This document shows, piece after piece, positions 35,708 to 43,959 of a stretch of 64,000 bases of DNA (position 1 is its first letter; each line of letters begins with the position of its first letter). The translations under genes were made by a program, and so were the position numbers. Origin of the DNA: Streptomyces olivochromogenes (GTDB taxonomy: Bacteria; Actinomycetota; Actinomycetes; Streptomycetales; Streptomycetaceae); the NCBI RefSeq assembly GCF_001514115.1, contig NZ_KQ948478.1:1-64000 (forward strand), written 5' to 3'. Under the pieces are notes generated by a model, which had not been told where the DNA came from, ran no database searches, and was given only the letters and a program-made list of their open reading frames with translations.

Positions 35708-37021
35708 ATGGGTCATGAGGTTCTCGGTGCGCCCACTCCCTGGGCCCCGCCCGCGACGGGCGCCGTGGTGGTCTACCGAGGAGCGACGGTGATCGACGGG
35801 ACGGGCGGACCGGCGCGGACGGCGACGTCGATCGTCACCGACGGCACGACCATCCGGGCCGTCGTCCCCGATGCCGAGATCGCCGACAGCACAGCGACGG
35901 TCGTCGACCTCACGGGACGCTTCGTCGTCCCCGGCCTGATCGACTCCCACCAGCACATCGCGACGCCGCCCGATCGCGACGCCGCCGAGGCCATGCTGCG
36001 CCGACAGGTCTACGGCGGTGTCACGGCGATCCGGGTCATGGCCGACGACCTCCGTCAGGTGGCCGAATTCGCCCGCGCCGCGCAGGTCGGCGAGATCCCC
36101 GGACCCGATATCCACTTCGCCGCCCTCATGGCCGGGCCGACCTTCTTCGACGACCCGCGCACCCAGCAGGTGTCACAGGGCGGAACGCCCGGCGCCGTGC
36201 CGTGGATGCAGGCGATCACCGACGAGACCGACCTGCCCCTGGCGGTGGCAATGGCTCGGGGCACCGGTGCCCGGGCGGTCAAGATCTACGCCGACCTCAC
36301 CGCGGACACGGTCACAGCGATCACAGCCGAGGCACACCGGCAGGGGCTCGCCGCCTGGGCGCACGGCACGGTCTATCCCGCGAGCCCCGGTGACGTCGTC
36401 GACGCCGGCGTCGACGTGGTCTCGCACGCCACGGCGCTCGCGCAGGAGGGCACCCAGCACCCCTTGACCACGTACAAGGACAAGCCACCCATCGAGTACG
36501 ACCGGTTCGCGGACGGCGACGACCCGAACCTCCAGGCGCTGTTCGAGCGCATGCTGGAGCAGGGCACGATCCTTGACGCGACCGCCGGCATGTGGGCGAA
36601 CTACTTCGCCGCCGAGGCGACGGATCCCGAGTCACAGGAGCGTGTTCGGGCCAACTCGCGCCTGGCCGCCCGGATCACCAGCCACGCGTACCGCGTCGGC
36701 GTCCCCGTCTCCGCGGGCAGCGACTACGAGAACGCCCCCGAGCACCCCTTCCCCGCACTGCACGACGAGATGGCCTTCCTGGCTCGGGAATGCGGCATTC
36801 CCCCAGTACAGGTCATCCGCTCAGCCACTCTGGTCGGCGCCATGAGCATGGGCGCACAAGACGTAATGGGCACGCTTGAGACGGGCAAGCTCGCGAACTT
36901 CGCCGTCCTGTCGGCGAATCCGCTCGACGACATGGCCCATCTCACCGGCATCGAGTTCGTTGTCAAACGCGGCTGCCGCTACGACCGTGGCGACTACGAG
37001 CCGGCCGCCCCCGGCCGCTGA
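35708..37021 (+). CDS. Amidohydrolase-family metal-dependent hydrolase
   Basis: The 437-residue TIM-barrel enzyme has the HxH pair in GLIDSHQHIATP (about 75-86), a probable carboxylated Lys in RAVKIYADL, His in AAWAHGTV and DVVSHATAL, and the final Asp in VSAGSDYENAPEH. It ends with the N/C-terminal beta-sandwich signature GTLETGKLANFAVLSANPL. This resembles prolidase/imidazolonepropionase-like members hydrolysing C-N bonds. GGAGAGG is upstream of the ATG. The next gene follows after 55 bp, probably in one transcript. Confidence 0.9.
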   Translation: MGHEVLGAPTPWAPPATGAVVVYRGATVIDGTGGPARTATSIVTDGTTIRAVVPDAEIADSTATVVDLTGRFVVPGLIDSHQHIATPPDRDAAEAMLRRQVYGGVTAIRVMADDLRQVAEFARAAQVGEIPGPDIHFAALMAGPTFFDDPRTQQVSQGGTPGAVPWMQAITDETDLPLAVAMARGTGARAVKIYADLTADTVTAITAEAHRQGLAAWAHGTVYPASPGDVVDAGVDVVSHATALAQEGTQHPLTTYKDKPPIEYDRFADGDDPNLQALFERMLEQGTILDATAGMWANYFAAEATDPESQERVRANSRLAARITSHAYRVGVPVSAGSDYENAPEHPFPALHDEMAFLARECGIPPVQVIRSATLVGAMSMGAQDVMGTLETGKLANFAVLSANPLDDMAHLTGIEFVVKRGCRYDRGDYEPAAPGR

Positions 37022-37076
37022 CAGTCGTCGGACCCCAGCCACGAGACATGCACACCCCGAAGGGACACGACGCCCG

Positions 37077-38177
37077 ATGACCGCCAATCCCCTTGCAGAC
37101 GCGGACCACTTCACACGCGACTACATGATCATCAACGCGCTGGGTGTGCTGGACAACCCCAACGCGCCCCACTCGTCGGCGACCGCCGGCAAGCTCGTCC
37201 AGACCGGCGAGGACGTCACCATCGACGCGCGCACCCTGGCCGAGGCGCACGCCTCCGGGCTGACCGCGGTCAACATCACGCTCGGATACGTGATGGGCGA
37301 CATGGACCCCTACGAGCACACCCTGCACGACATAACGGTCTGGGACACGATCCTGCGGGACAACGCAGCCGACGTCGTCAAGGTGCGCACGGCGGCCGAC
37401 CTCCACCAGGCCCAGCGCGACGGCCGGATCGGCGTCATCTACGGCTTCCAGAACGCCGTCGCGCTCGGCGACGACGTCACTCGTGTCGACACCTTCGACC
37501 GGCTCGGCGTACGCGTCGTCCAGCTCACGTACAACCAGGCGAACGCACTCGGCGACGGTTCGATGGAGCCGCGCAACCGCGGCCTGACGCCCTTCGGCCG
37601 TGAGGTGATCCAGCGCCTGAACGACCGTCACCTCATGGTCGACCTTTCCCACAGCGGCGAGCAGACCTGCCTGGAAGCAGCGCGGATCTCCCGACAGCCT
37701 GTCTCCATCAACCACACCGGCTGCCGCGCGCTCACCGACCTCCCGCGCAACAAGACGGACGAGGAACTGCGCCTGGTCGCCTCGCGCGGAGGGTTCGTCG
37801 GCATCTACTTCATGCCGTTCCTCACCTCCTCCGGCCACGCCCGCGCCACCGATGTCGTCGAGCACATCGACCACGCCGTCAACGTCTGCGGCGAGGACCA
37901 TGTCGGCATCGGCACCGACGGTCCCGTCACCGCCATCGACGACCTGGACGCCTACCGGGCCGACCTCGCCGAGCAGGTTGCCCGGCGCCGCGAGGCCGGC
38001 GCCAGCGCGACGGGCGAGGGCGACGACGTCTACCCGTTCGTCGTCGACCTGCGGGGTGTCGACCAATTCCGCGAGCTGATCCGGCTGTTGGAGAAGCGCG
38101 GTTACCGTTCGGATCGCATCGAGAAGATCCTCGGCAAGAACTTCGCGGACTACGCGGAGCGCGTCTGGACTTCTTGA
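37077..38177 (+). CDS. Membrane-dipeptidase-like (renal dipeptidase family) protein
   Basis: The 366-residue protein matches peptidase M19: TFDRLGVRVVQLTYNQANAL, LNDRHLMVDLSHSGEQTCLE, PVSINHTGCRALTDLPRNKT and EDHVGIGTDGPV. The His of DLSH and the His of NHTG (metal ligands) are present. The N-terminal HxD zinc pair normally following the first strand is not seen; MIINALGVLDNPN stands in its place. This fits the divergent dipeptidase-like group found in catabolic clusters. No signal peptide, so it is cytoplasmic. It follows the amidohydrolase gene. Confidence 0.87.
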   Translation: MTANPLADADHFTRDYMIINALGVLDNPNAPHSSATAGKLVQTGEDVTIDARTLAEAHASGLTAVNITLGYVMGDMDPYEHTLHDITVWDTILRDNAADVVKVRTAADLHQAQRDGRIGVIYGFQNAVALGDDVTRVDTFDRLGVRVVQLTYNQANALGDGSMEPRNRGLTPFGREVIQRLNDRHLMVDLSHSGEQTCLEAARISRQPVSINHTGCRALTDLPRNKTDEELRLVASRGGFVGIYFMPFLTSSGHARATDVVEHIDHAVNVCGEDHVGIGTDGPVTAIDDLDAYRADLAEQVARRREAGASATGEGDDVYPFVVDLRGVDQFRELIRLLEKRGYRSDRIEKILGKNFADYAERVWTS

Positions 38178-38185
38178 TGCCGGCG

Positions 38186-38470
38186 TCAGAGGGGGTCGGC
38201 CGTCGTGATCGGCGGCATTTCGTAACTGCCGTCGAGCAGCGCCTTGCCCGGCTGATAGGTACGCAGTACCAGGATGAAGAAACCAGTCGACGCCGGAAGC
38301 CAGTTGGCCTGGCCTTCTGACGGCTCATCGTTCTGGATGAGCAGTTCGAGCGAACCGTCGGTGCCGTAGGCCAGGCCCGTCGTACGGTCGCCGATCGAGT
38401 AGCGCTGGATCGGATTCTCCACGAGGCGCCAGTCCTGGCCGTACAGCGTGACCGACCAGAACGCGTCGAC
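38186..38470 (-). pseudogene. DUF1214 C-terminal remnant
   Basis: The minus frame gives LPPVDAFWSVTLYGQDWRLV, ENPIQRYSIGDRTTGLAYGT, ELLIQNDEPSEGQANWLPAS and GFFILVLRTYQPGKALLDGS. This is the DUF1214 domain that normally follows DUF1254. The upstream frame meets a stop near 38560 without a start, so the N-terminal domain is missing. It is immediately downstream of the CMD-family gene and was probably once in that operon. Confidence 0.6.
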
Positions 38471-38557
38471 CGGCGGCAGTTCGCCGGCCGCGGCTTCATC
38501 GCCCTGCGCCGCAGAGGCACCCGCGACAGCGGCTGAACACCGGACAACTCGCGCCGT

Positions 38558-39157
38558 TCATCGCGTAGCGCCCCGGCCCGATGGCGGCCTGTCCGCCGGT
38601 CGTTCGGGACCCGCCCAGCCGTCCGCTTCTTGCAACTGCGTGTACATCTGGGTGAGTTGCACGTCCAGCACGGTGCACAGACGGCTGAAGGTCCAGTAGT
38701 AGCCGCAGAGATGAAGGAGCTCGACAAGTTCGCGGCTGGAGAGGAACTCGCCTGCTGCGGCGAACACTTCATCGGACACCCGGGGTCCCGCGACGACCTC
38801 GGCGGCGAACTGGATCACCGCACGGTCGTGCTTCGACAGTGCCGAATTCACATGGTCCCCGTTCTTGATCAGTTCGCGGGTCGCGTCGTCCACGCCGGCG
38901 TTCCGTGACAGGGGTACGTGCTGAGTGAAGACGAAGTCGCACCGCACACCCTCGGCCACGGTCAGGATGGCCAACTCCCGCGCTCGCACGGGTAGTTCAA
39001 GTGAGGTGTAGAGGGCCTGCGCCAGGCCGATGAAGGGCTGAACGGTGGACGGTGAGTGTGCCAGCATCCTGAACATCGGGTCCGGCGGGAAGTCGGCCAG
39101 GAACCGGGCGACATCCTCGGGGATGTCGTTCGGGTCGGGGTCCCGCAGTCGGGTCAT
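38558..39157 (-). CDS. Carboxymuconolactone decarboxylase/AhpD-like protein
   Basis: The 199-residue helical protein shows LYTSLELPVRARELAILTVA, GVRCDFVFTQHVPLSRNAGV, KHDRAVIQFAAEVVAG and LVELLHLCGYYWTFSRLC. This is the CMD fold. The AhpD CxxC is not present (only CDFVF), so peroxide reduction via disulfide is unlikely. The ATG shares its A with the stop of the upstream MmgE/PrpD gene (TAATG), so translation is coupled. It likely acts on the same pathway intermediate. Confidence 0.85.
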   Translation of the reverse strand: MTRLRDPDPNDIPEDVARFLADFPPDPMFRMLAHSPSTVQPFIGLAQALYTSLELPVRARELAILTVAEGVRCDFVFTQHVPLSRNAGVDDATRELIKNGDHVNSALSKHDRAVIQFAAEVVAGPRVSDEVFAAAGEFLSSRELVELLHLCGYYWTFSRLCTVLDVQLTQMYTQLQEADGWAGPERPADRPPSGRGATR

Positions 39158-40524
39158 TACTCTCTCCGTCCGGTGAGATTCATCAACTCGGCCACGTCGG
39201 GGAGGCGTTCGAGTCCCTTGATCCGCTCGATGATCTTTCGCGCGGCCGGGCGGCTGATGATGCCTTCGACGTTGTCGAGGAACTTGGTCTCGATGTCGGT
39301 GTCTTCGGTGTCGGGGTGCGCGGGGTGTCCCCGGACGCCCCACTGGGTGTGGGACAGCACGCGGCCCTCGACGAGGGCGATGTCGACCCGGCAGCTCAGA
39401 AAGGGCGCGTCCGACGGGAACTCCATCGCATAGGGCACCACCTTGTCGACGACCGACAACAGATCCGGGTCGGTCCACAGAGCGGGATCCATGTAGTCCT
39501 CGGGACGGTTGTGGCCTCGGACCAGCCGCAGCGCCACGCTGAACGCCGTACTGAACTGTGCCGAGACCATGTCCGTCGGCCGGGTGACCGCCGCCCCGTG
39601 CCCGACCGCGATCGCGGGCAGACCGAGCCGGATCTCCTTGATCTCGCGCCACGGCAGGTGGTCGCGGGCCAGAAGATGAGCCACGGCTTCGATGGCCGGT
39701 CCGGCGGATCCGATCGTGGGATACAGCCGGAAGATCGTGTCGACGATGTGGAAGTGGTCCCAGAGCCCGTCGACGCCCGACGTGTCCCGGGTGCCGGCGA
39801 AGAGACGGAAAAGTCCGCGCTCGCCCTCGATGATCGTCGCCGGTCCGGTGAGTCCGTCCTGGGCAAGCAGCGCGGCCTGGGAGCCGCTGCGAGCGGCTGA
39901 TCCGGAGTGCATCCGCTTGACCTCGCCGCCGCTCCGCTCGTACTCCATGGTGCCGCCCGCGTCACGGCCCGCGATCCCGAGGGCTTCGGTGAGCCGGCCC
40001 GGAGTCAGGCCGAGGAGCCGGCCCGCCGTCGCCGCGGCACCGAAGGTGCCCAGGATCTTGGAGCCGTGCCAGCCCACACGGACCATGTCCCGCACGGTGG
40101 TGGCGCCCAGCAGCGACATCACCTGCGCCCCGGCGACCACGGCCGTGAGCACCTCACGGCCGTCGGCACTGGTGCTCTCGCCGAACGCCAGAGCCGTCGG
40201 GACCACGGCCGAGCCGATGTGCGCGGCGTACATGTGGACGTCGTCGAACTCGAAGGCGGCGCCCAGGGTTCCGTTCGCGAAGGCAGCGTACGGGGCGACC
40301 GTCCGGGCGCCGGAGAGCACCATCGTGCTCTCCGGCGTGGCCTTCATCGCTTCGACGAGCCGTAGCTCGGGCTGGACGTTGGGCAGGGTCGCGCCGCGGA
40401 CCTGCAGACCCAGTTGGTCGAGGATCAGCAGCTTCGCCATCTCGACCGCGCGGGGCGGCAGTTGGTCGTACTCCAGGGCCGCGACCCATGCTGCCAGCCG
40501 GGTTGCCAGAGTGTTCTCACTCAT
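39157..40524 (-). CDS. MmgE/PrpD-family protein
   Basis: The 455-residue protein matches the 2-methylcitrate-dehydratase-like MmgE/PrpD family: AKLLILDQLGLQVRGATLPN, FANGTLGAAFEFDDVHMYAA, HIGSAVVPTALAFGE, ALGIAGRDAGGTMEYERSGG and KRMHSGSAARSGSQAALLAQ. Members dehydrate hydroxy acids or isomerise; the exact reaction here is unknown. ATG 40524 has GAGG at 6 nt; GTG 40527 is also in frame. It is 26 bp downstream of the aldehyde dehydrogenase gene. Confidence 0.9.
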   Translation of the reverse strand: MSENTLATRLAAWVAALEYDQLPPRAVEMAKLLILDQLGLQVRGATLPNVQPELRLVEAMKATPESTMVLSGARTVAPYAAFANGTLGAAFEFDDVHMYAAHIGSAVVPTALAFGESTSADGREVLTAVVAGAQVMSLLGATTVRDMVRVGWHGSKILGTFGAAATAGRLLGLTPGRLTEALGIAGRDAGGTMEYERSGGEVKRMHSGSAARSGSQAALLAQDGLTGPATIIEGERGLFRLFAGTRDTSGVDGLWDHFHIVDTIFRLYPTIGSAGPAIEAVAHLLARDHLPWREIKEIRLGLPAIAVGHGAAVTRPTDMVSAQFSTAFSVALRLVRGHNRPEDYMDPALWTDPDLLSVVDKVVPYAMEFPSDAPFLSCRVDIALVEGRVLSHTQWGVRGHPAHPDTEDTDIETKFLDNVEGIISRPAARKIIERIKGLERLPDVAELMNLTGRRE

Positions 40525-40550
40525 CACGCACCTCGTCGCGGTGGGGGTGG

Positions 40551-41984
40551 TCAGCGCTGGATGGCCTTGGTCTCCAGGAACTCCTCCAGGCCGAAGCGAC
40601 CCATCTCGCGGCCGTTGCCGGACTGCTTGTAGCCGCCGAACGGGGCGAGCAGGTTCATCTGCGGACCGTTGACGTCGATCTGCCCGGCGCGCATCCGCTT
40701 GGCGATGGCCAGTGCGTGCTCCGTCTCGCCGAACACGGCGCCGTTGAGGCCGTAGTCCGTGCTGTTGGCGATCTGTACGGCGTGGTCGTCGTCGGTGTAG
40801 GGGATGACCGCCAGCACGGGGCCGAAGATCTCCTCACAGGCGATGACGGAGTCGGGGTCGACGTCGGCGAAGACGGTGGGCCGGACGTAGGCACCGGTCT
40901 CCAGTCCCTCGGGCCGGCCGGGTCCGCCGACGACGACCGTGGCACCGTCGGCGACGCCGCGTTCGATGTAGGTGGCGACGCGTGCGCGCTGGGTCTCGGA
41001 GGCGAGCGGGCCGAGAAGGGTGCTCTCCTCGGTCGGGTCGCCCACCGTGTACGCGGCGGCCGCCTCGCGGAGCAGGTCGACCACCTCATCGTGCAGTTCG
41101 GCCGGGACCAGCATGCGGGTGTAAGCGCCGCACACTTGGCCGCTGTTGATCCAGGCGCTCGACAGGCCGCGGGTGACGGCGTCCTTCAGGTCGGCGTCCC
41201 GCAGGATGATGTTCGCGGACTTGCCGCCGAGTTCCAGCGCGACCTTCTTGACGGTCGCCGAGGCGAGCTCCGAGACACGCTTGCCGGCGCGGGTGGAGCC
41301 GGTGAAGGACACCATGTCGATTCCCCGGTGCGCGGCGATCGCCTCACCGACGACCGGACCGGTGCCGTGCACGACGTTGAACACCCCGGCGGGCACACCG
41401 GCCTCGGCGGTGACCTCCGCGAGGATCCGGGCGGCCAGCGGGGCGACCTCCGACGGCTTGAGCACTACGGTGTTGCCCGCCAGCAGAGCCGGGACGACCT
41501 TGGTGATGACCTGCTGCAACGGGAAGTTCCACGGGGTGATCGCGCCGACCACACCGATCGGCTCCCGTACGACGAGCGAGTTCGCGATCTCCTCGGTCCA
41601 GGGGAAGTCCGCCACGACGGAGACGGTGGCCTCGGCGGCCATCACCGGCAGGCCCGCCTGGCCCATACGGGCGAAGGAAATCGGTGCACCCATGTCGGCG
41701 CTGATCGTGGCGGCGATCTCCTCGGAGCGCGCCTGAAGCCCCGCCGCGACGCGCCGGACGACGGCGGCACGCTCCGCCGGGTCTGTCGCGGCCCAGGCCG
41801 GGAACGCGGCGGTGGCCGCCGCCACGGCACGGTCCACGTCCTCAGCCGTGCCGGCCGGGACCGTGGCGATGACGGCCTCGGTGGCCGGGTTGACCACTTC
41901 GATCACGGGCCCGTCGAAGGGAACCGCCTTGCCGTCGATCCAGTGGGCGGGGGCGGGGAAGCTGAGTTCGCTGTTGGCGTTCAT
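40551..41984 (-). CDS. NAD(P)-dependent aldehyde dehydrogenase
   Basis: The 477-residue protein has every ALDH landmark: ITPWNFPLQQ (149-158), KPSE, FTGSTRAGK, catalytic Glu251 in LELGGKSAN and catalytic Cys285 in INSGQVCGAYTR, and EEIFGPVLAVIPY. It oxidises an aldehyde to an acid in the cytoplasm. It is the first gene of the leftward run ALDH, MmgE/PrpD, CMD, DUF1214 remnant. A perfect 15-bp dyad lies 37 bp upstream, before a divergent XRE regulator. The leader shows no strong Shine-Dalgarno. Confidence 0.93.
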   Translation of the reverse strand: MNANSELSFPAPAHWIDGKAVPFDGPVIEVVNPATEAVIATVPAGTAEDVDRAVAAATAAFPAWAATDPAERAAVVRRVAAGLQARSEEIAATISADMGAPISFARMGQAGLPVMAAEATVSVVADFPWTEEIANSLVVREPIGVVGAITPWNFPLQQVITKVVPALLAGNTVVLKPSEVAPLAARILAEVTAEAGVPAGVFNVVHGTGPVVGEAIAAHRGIDMVSFTGSTRAGKRVSELASATVKKVALELGGKSANIILRDADLKDAVTRGLSSAWINSGQVCGAYTRMLVPAELHDEVVDLLREAAAAYTVGDPTEESTLLGPLASETQRARVATYIERGVADGATVVVGGPGRPEGLETGAYVRPTVFADVDPDSVIACEEIFGPVLAVIPYTDDDHAVQIANSTDYGLNGAVFGETEHALAIAKRMRAGQIDVNGPQMNLLAPFGGYKQSGNGREMGRFGLEEFLETKAIQR

Positions 41985-42020
41985 GCAACCCAGAGTCACA
42001 AGCGCCGAAGATCGTATCCA

Positions 42021-42035
42021 GGGACAGATTGTCCC
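42021..42035. promoter_or_regulatory. 15-bp perfect dyad upstream of the aldehyde dehydrogenase
   Basis: GGGACA-GAT-TGTCCC has perfect 6-bp arms around 3 nt. It lies 37 bp from the ALDH start and 160 bp from the divergent XRE gene, a likely operator for that regulator. Confidence 0.6.
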
Positions 42036-42194
42036 GTGATCCACGTCACATTCAGTACGGCTGGTGGCCGCTCATCCACGGATCGACCGACCCTGGCTGA
42101 GCTCTTCGGCGGCCCTGTCCGATCTGCGAAACTGGGTGATGGGAGCGCTTCTGACCTGGGCGTCGCCGATGAGCGAAGTGAGAGGAGCAGGCGT

Positions 42195-43028
42195 ATGGAC
42201 CGCGCCGAGCTCGCCGACTTCCTGCGTACCCGGCGCGCGGCGCTGCAGCCCGAGGACGTCGGTCTGCCGCGGACTCGTCGCCGCCGTACCGGGGGTCTGC
42301 GCCGCGAGGAGGTCGCCGCCCTCAGCAGCGTGTCGACCGACTACTACAGCCGTATCGAGCAGCAGCGCGGCCCACGTCCCTCCGAGCAGATGCTCGCCGC
42401 CCTCGCGCAGGGCCTGCGCCTGACGCTGGACGAACGCGACCACCTCTTCCGGCTGGGCGGCTACGACACTCCCAAGCGCGTCTCACGCACCGACCACATC
42501 AACCCCGGGATGCAGCGCATCTTCCAGCGCATGGACGACAGTCCGGCCCAGATCATCAACCATCTGGGCGAGACACTCGCGCAGAACCGCCTCTCCACCC
42601 TCCTCGTCGGCGACCAGACCCTGCACACCGGCATGGCCCGCTCGCTGGCCTACCGCTGGTTCACCGACCCCGCCGAACGGCAGCGCTTCCCGGCCGACGA
42701 CCATGCCCAGCACGGCCGTACCGTCTCCGCCCAGCTCCTCGCGACCCACACCCGCAATCCCGACGACCCCCGCGTCACCGGCCTAGTCGAGGCACTGCTC
42801 AAGAGGAGCGAGGAGTTCGCCGATATCTGGCGCCAGCACCCGGTCCTGGGCCCGTACTGCGCACCCAAGCTGATAGAGCATCCCCGAGTCGGCCTCATGG
42901 AGTTGCACGGACAGAGCCTGATAGATCCCGACCAGTCCCAGATCCTGACTGTCTTCACCGCCACCCCAGGCAGCGAGAGCTACGAGAGACTCCAATTCCT
43001 CTCCGTTCTGGGCGACCAACTCCTTTGA
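42195..43028 (+). CDS. XRE-family regulator with MmyB-like ligand domain
   Basis: The 277-residue protein has an N-terminal HTH (RTGGLRREEVAALSSVSTDY, YSRIEQQRGPRPSEQMLAAL, about 31-75) and the MmyB-like PAS-related C-terminal domain (NPGMQRIFQRMDDSPAQIIN, TLAQNRLSTLLVG, YRWFTDPAERQRF, HPRVGLMELHGQSLIDPD). Such regulators usually sit divergent from the dehydrogenase they control, as here. The long open frame upstream of the ATG is a shadow of the ALDH gene. The gap 43029-43305 shows no clear gene. Confidence 0.92.
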   Translation: MDRAELADFLRTRRAALQPEDVGLPRTRRRRTGGLRREEVAALSSVSTDYYSRIEQQRGPRPSEQMLAALAQGLRLTLDERDHLFRLGGYDTPKRVSRTDHINPGMQRIFQRMDDSPAQIINHLGETLAQNRLSTLLVGDQTLHTGMARSLAYRWFTDPAERQRFPADDHAQHGRTVSAQLLATHTRNPDDPRVTGLVEALLKRSEEFADIWRQHPVLGPYCAPKLIEHPRVGLMELHGQSLIDPDQSQILTVFTATPGSESYERLQFLSVLGDQLL

Positions 43029-43305
43029 CGTGCGGCGAACGACTCGGAAAGTTCCCACTGGCTGATCGCCGAAGGGCGGTTGCCACGGCCCCGGCAGGCA
43101 GGCTGTACTGGAGCACGACGTTGAGCAACCTGGCGGTAGTCGCCTTGCTCGACCTCACGGGCGTGGTGAGCGCCTCCGGCATCCAAGCCGTTCGAGGATC
43201 CGCCACTGCCGACGTCCTCATCCCCAGCGTTCCGCTGATTCTGGGCCTCCACCGGAACTTGGGGGTCAGTCAGCTTGCCCCGACACGCAGGAAAGGTTTG
43301 CGATC

Positions 43306-43851
43306 ATGCGACGGTACGTTCTGACCGGCACTCCGGGTGCCGGCAAGACATCGATCCTGCGGTGTCTGGATGATCTCGGCTACGGGGTCGTCGAGGAGGC
43401 GGCGACAGCAGTTATCGCGCAAGCGCAGGCCCGGGGCGAGGACGAGCCATGGACACGGGCGTCTTTTGTCGAGGAGATCGTCGTTCTGCAGCGACAGCGG
43501 CAGTTGGCGGCCCCCACCACAGGCTCTGTCCAAGTATTCGACCGGTCGCCGATCTGCACCCACGCGCTCGCTACCTATCTAGGGTGGCCAGTGCCCCGGT
43601 CACTGACTGCGGAGCTCGAACGGATCGCCTGCGAGGGAATCTACGAGCGCCAGGTGCTCTTCGTCCGCAATCTGGGGTTCTGCGAGCCCACCGCGGCACG
43701 ACGGATCGGCTTCCAGGAGTCACTGGTGTTCGAGAAGATCCATGAACAGAGCTACCGCTCGTTCGGCTACGAGCTCATCGACATCCCTGCCGGCGACCTG
43801 GCCCACCGTGTTGCAGCGGTCAGCTCAGTGATCTCACGCCCTGCCTCGTGA
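43306..43851 (+). CDS. P-loop ATPase (NadR/AAA_28-like)
   Basis: The 181-residue protein has Walker A GTPGAGKTS at 8-16, a second acidic strand VQVFDRSPICTHALATYLGW (Walker B-like), and a NadR-like body (GYGVVEEAATAVIAQAQARG, LERIACEGIYERQVLFVRNL). It may phosphorylate a nucleotide or small molecule. GGAAAGG precedes the ATG. It converges on the beta-propeller gene across a strong hairpin. Confidence 0.85.
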   Translation: MRRYVLTGTPGAGKTSILRCLDDLGYGVVEEAATAVIAQAQARGEDEPWTRASFVEEIVVLQRQRQLAAPTTGSVQVFDRSPICTHALATYLGWPVPRSLTAELERIACEGIYERQVLFVRNLGFCEPTAARRIGFQESLVFEKIHEQSYRSFGYELIDIPAGDLAHRVAAVSSVISRPAS

Positions 43852-43903
43852 ACAACGCCCGTCATGCTCGATCCGCGCGGGGAACACGACTGCCCCATGC
43901 GCG

Positions 43904-43938
43904 ACGTCCCGGGCGCGCTCGTCGCGTGCCCGGGACGT
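43904..43938. terminator. Bidirectional terminator
   Basis: Perfect 11-bp arms ACGTCCCGGGC and GCCCGGGACGT enclose a 13-nt loop. It lies between two convergent genes (stops at 43851 and 43960), so it can end transcription from both sides. Confidence 0.75.
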
Positions 43939-43959
43939 TCCGCCGCGGTGGCCGCTTTC

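Noticed and set aside
40488..42194. Long in-frame extension upstream of the XRE regulator, giving 846 residues
   Set aside because: The extension lies antisense to the aldehyde dehydrogenase and MmgE/PrpD genes; the HTH begins right after ATG 42195.
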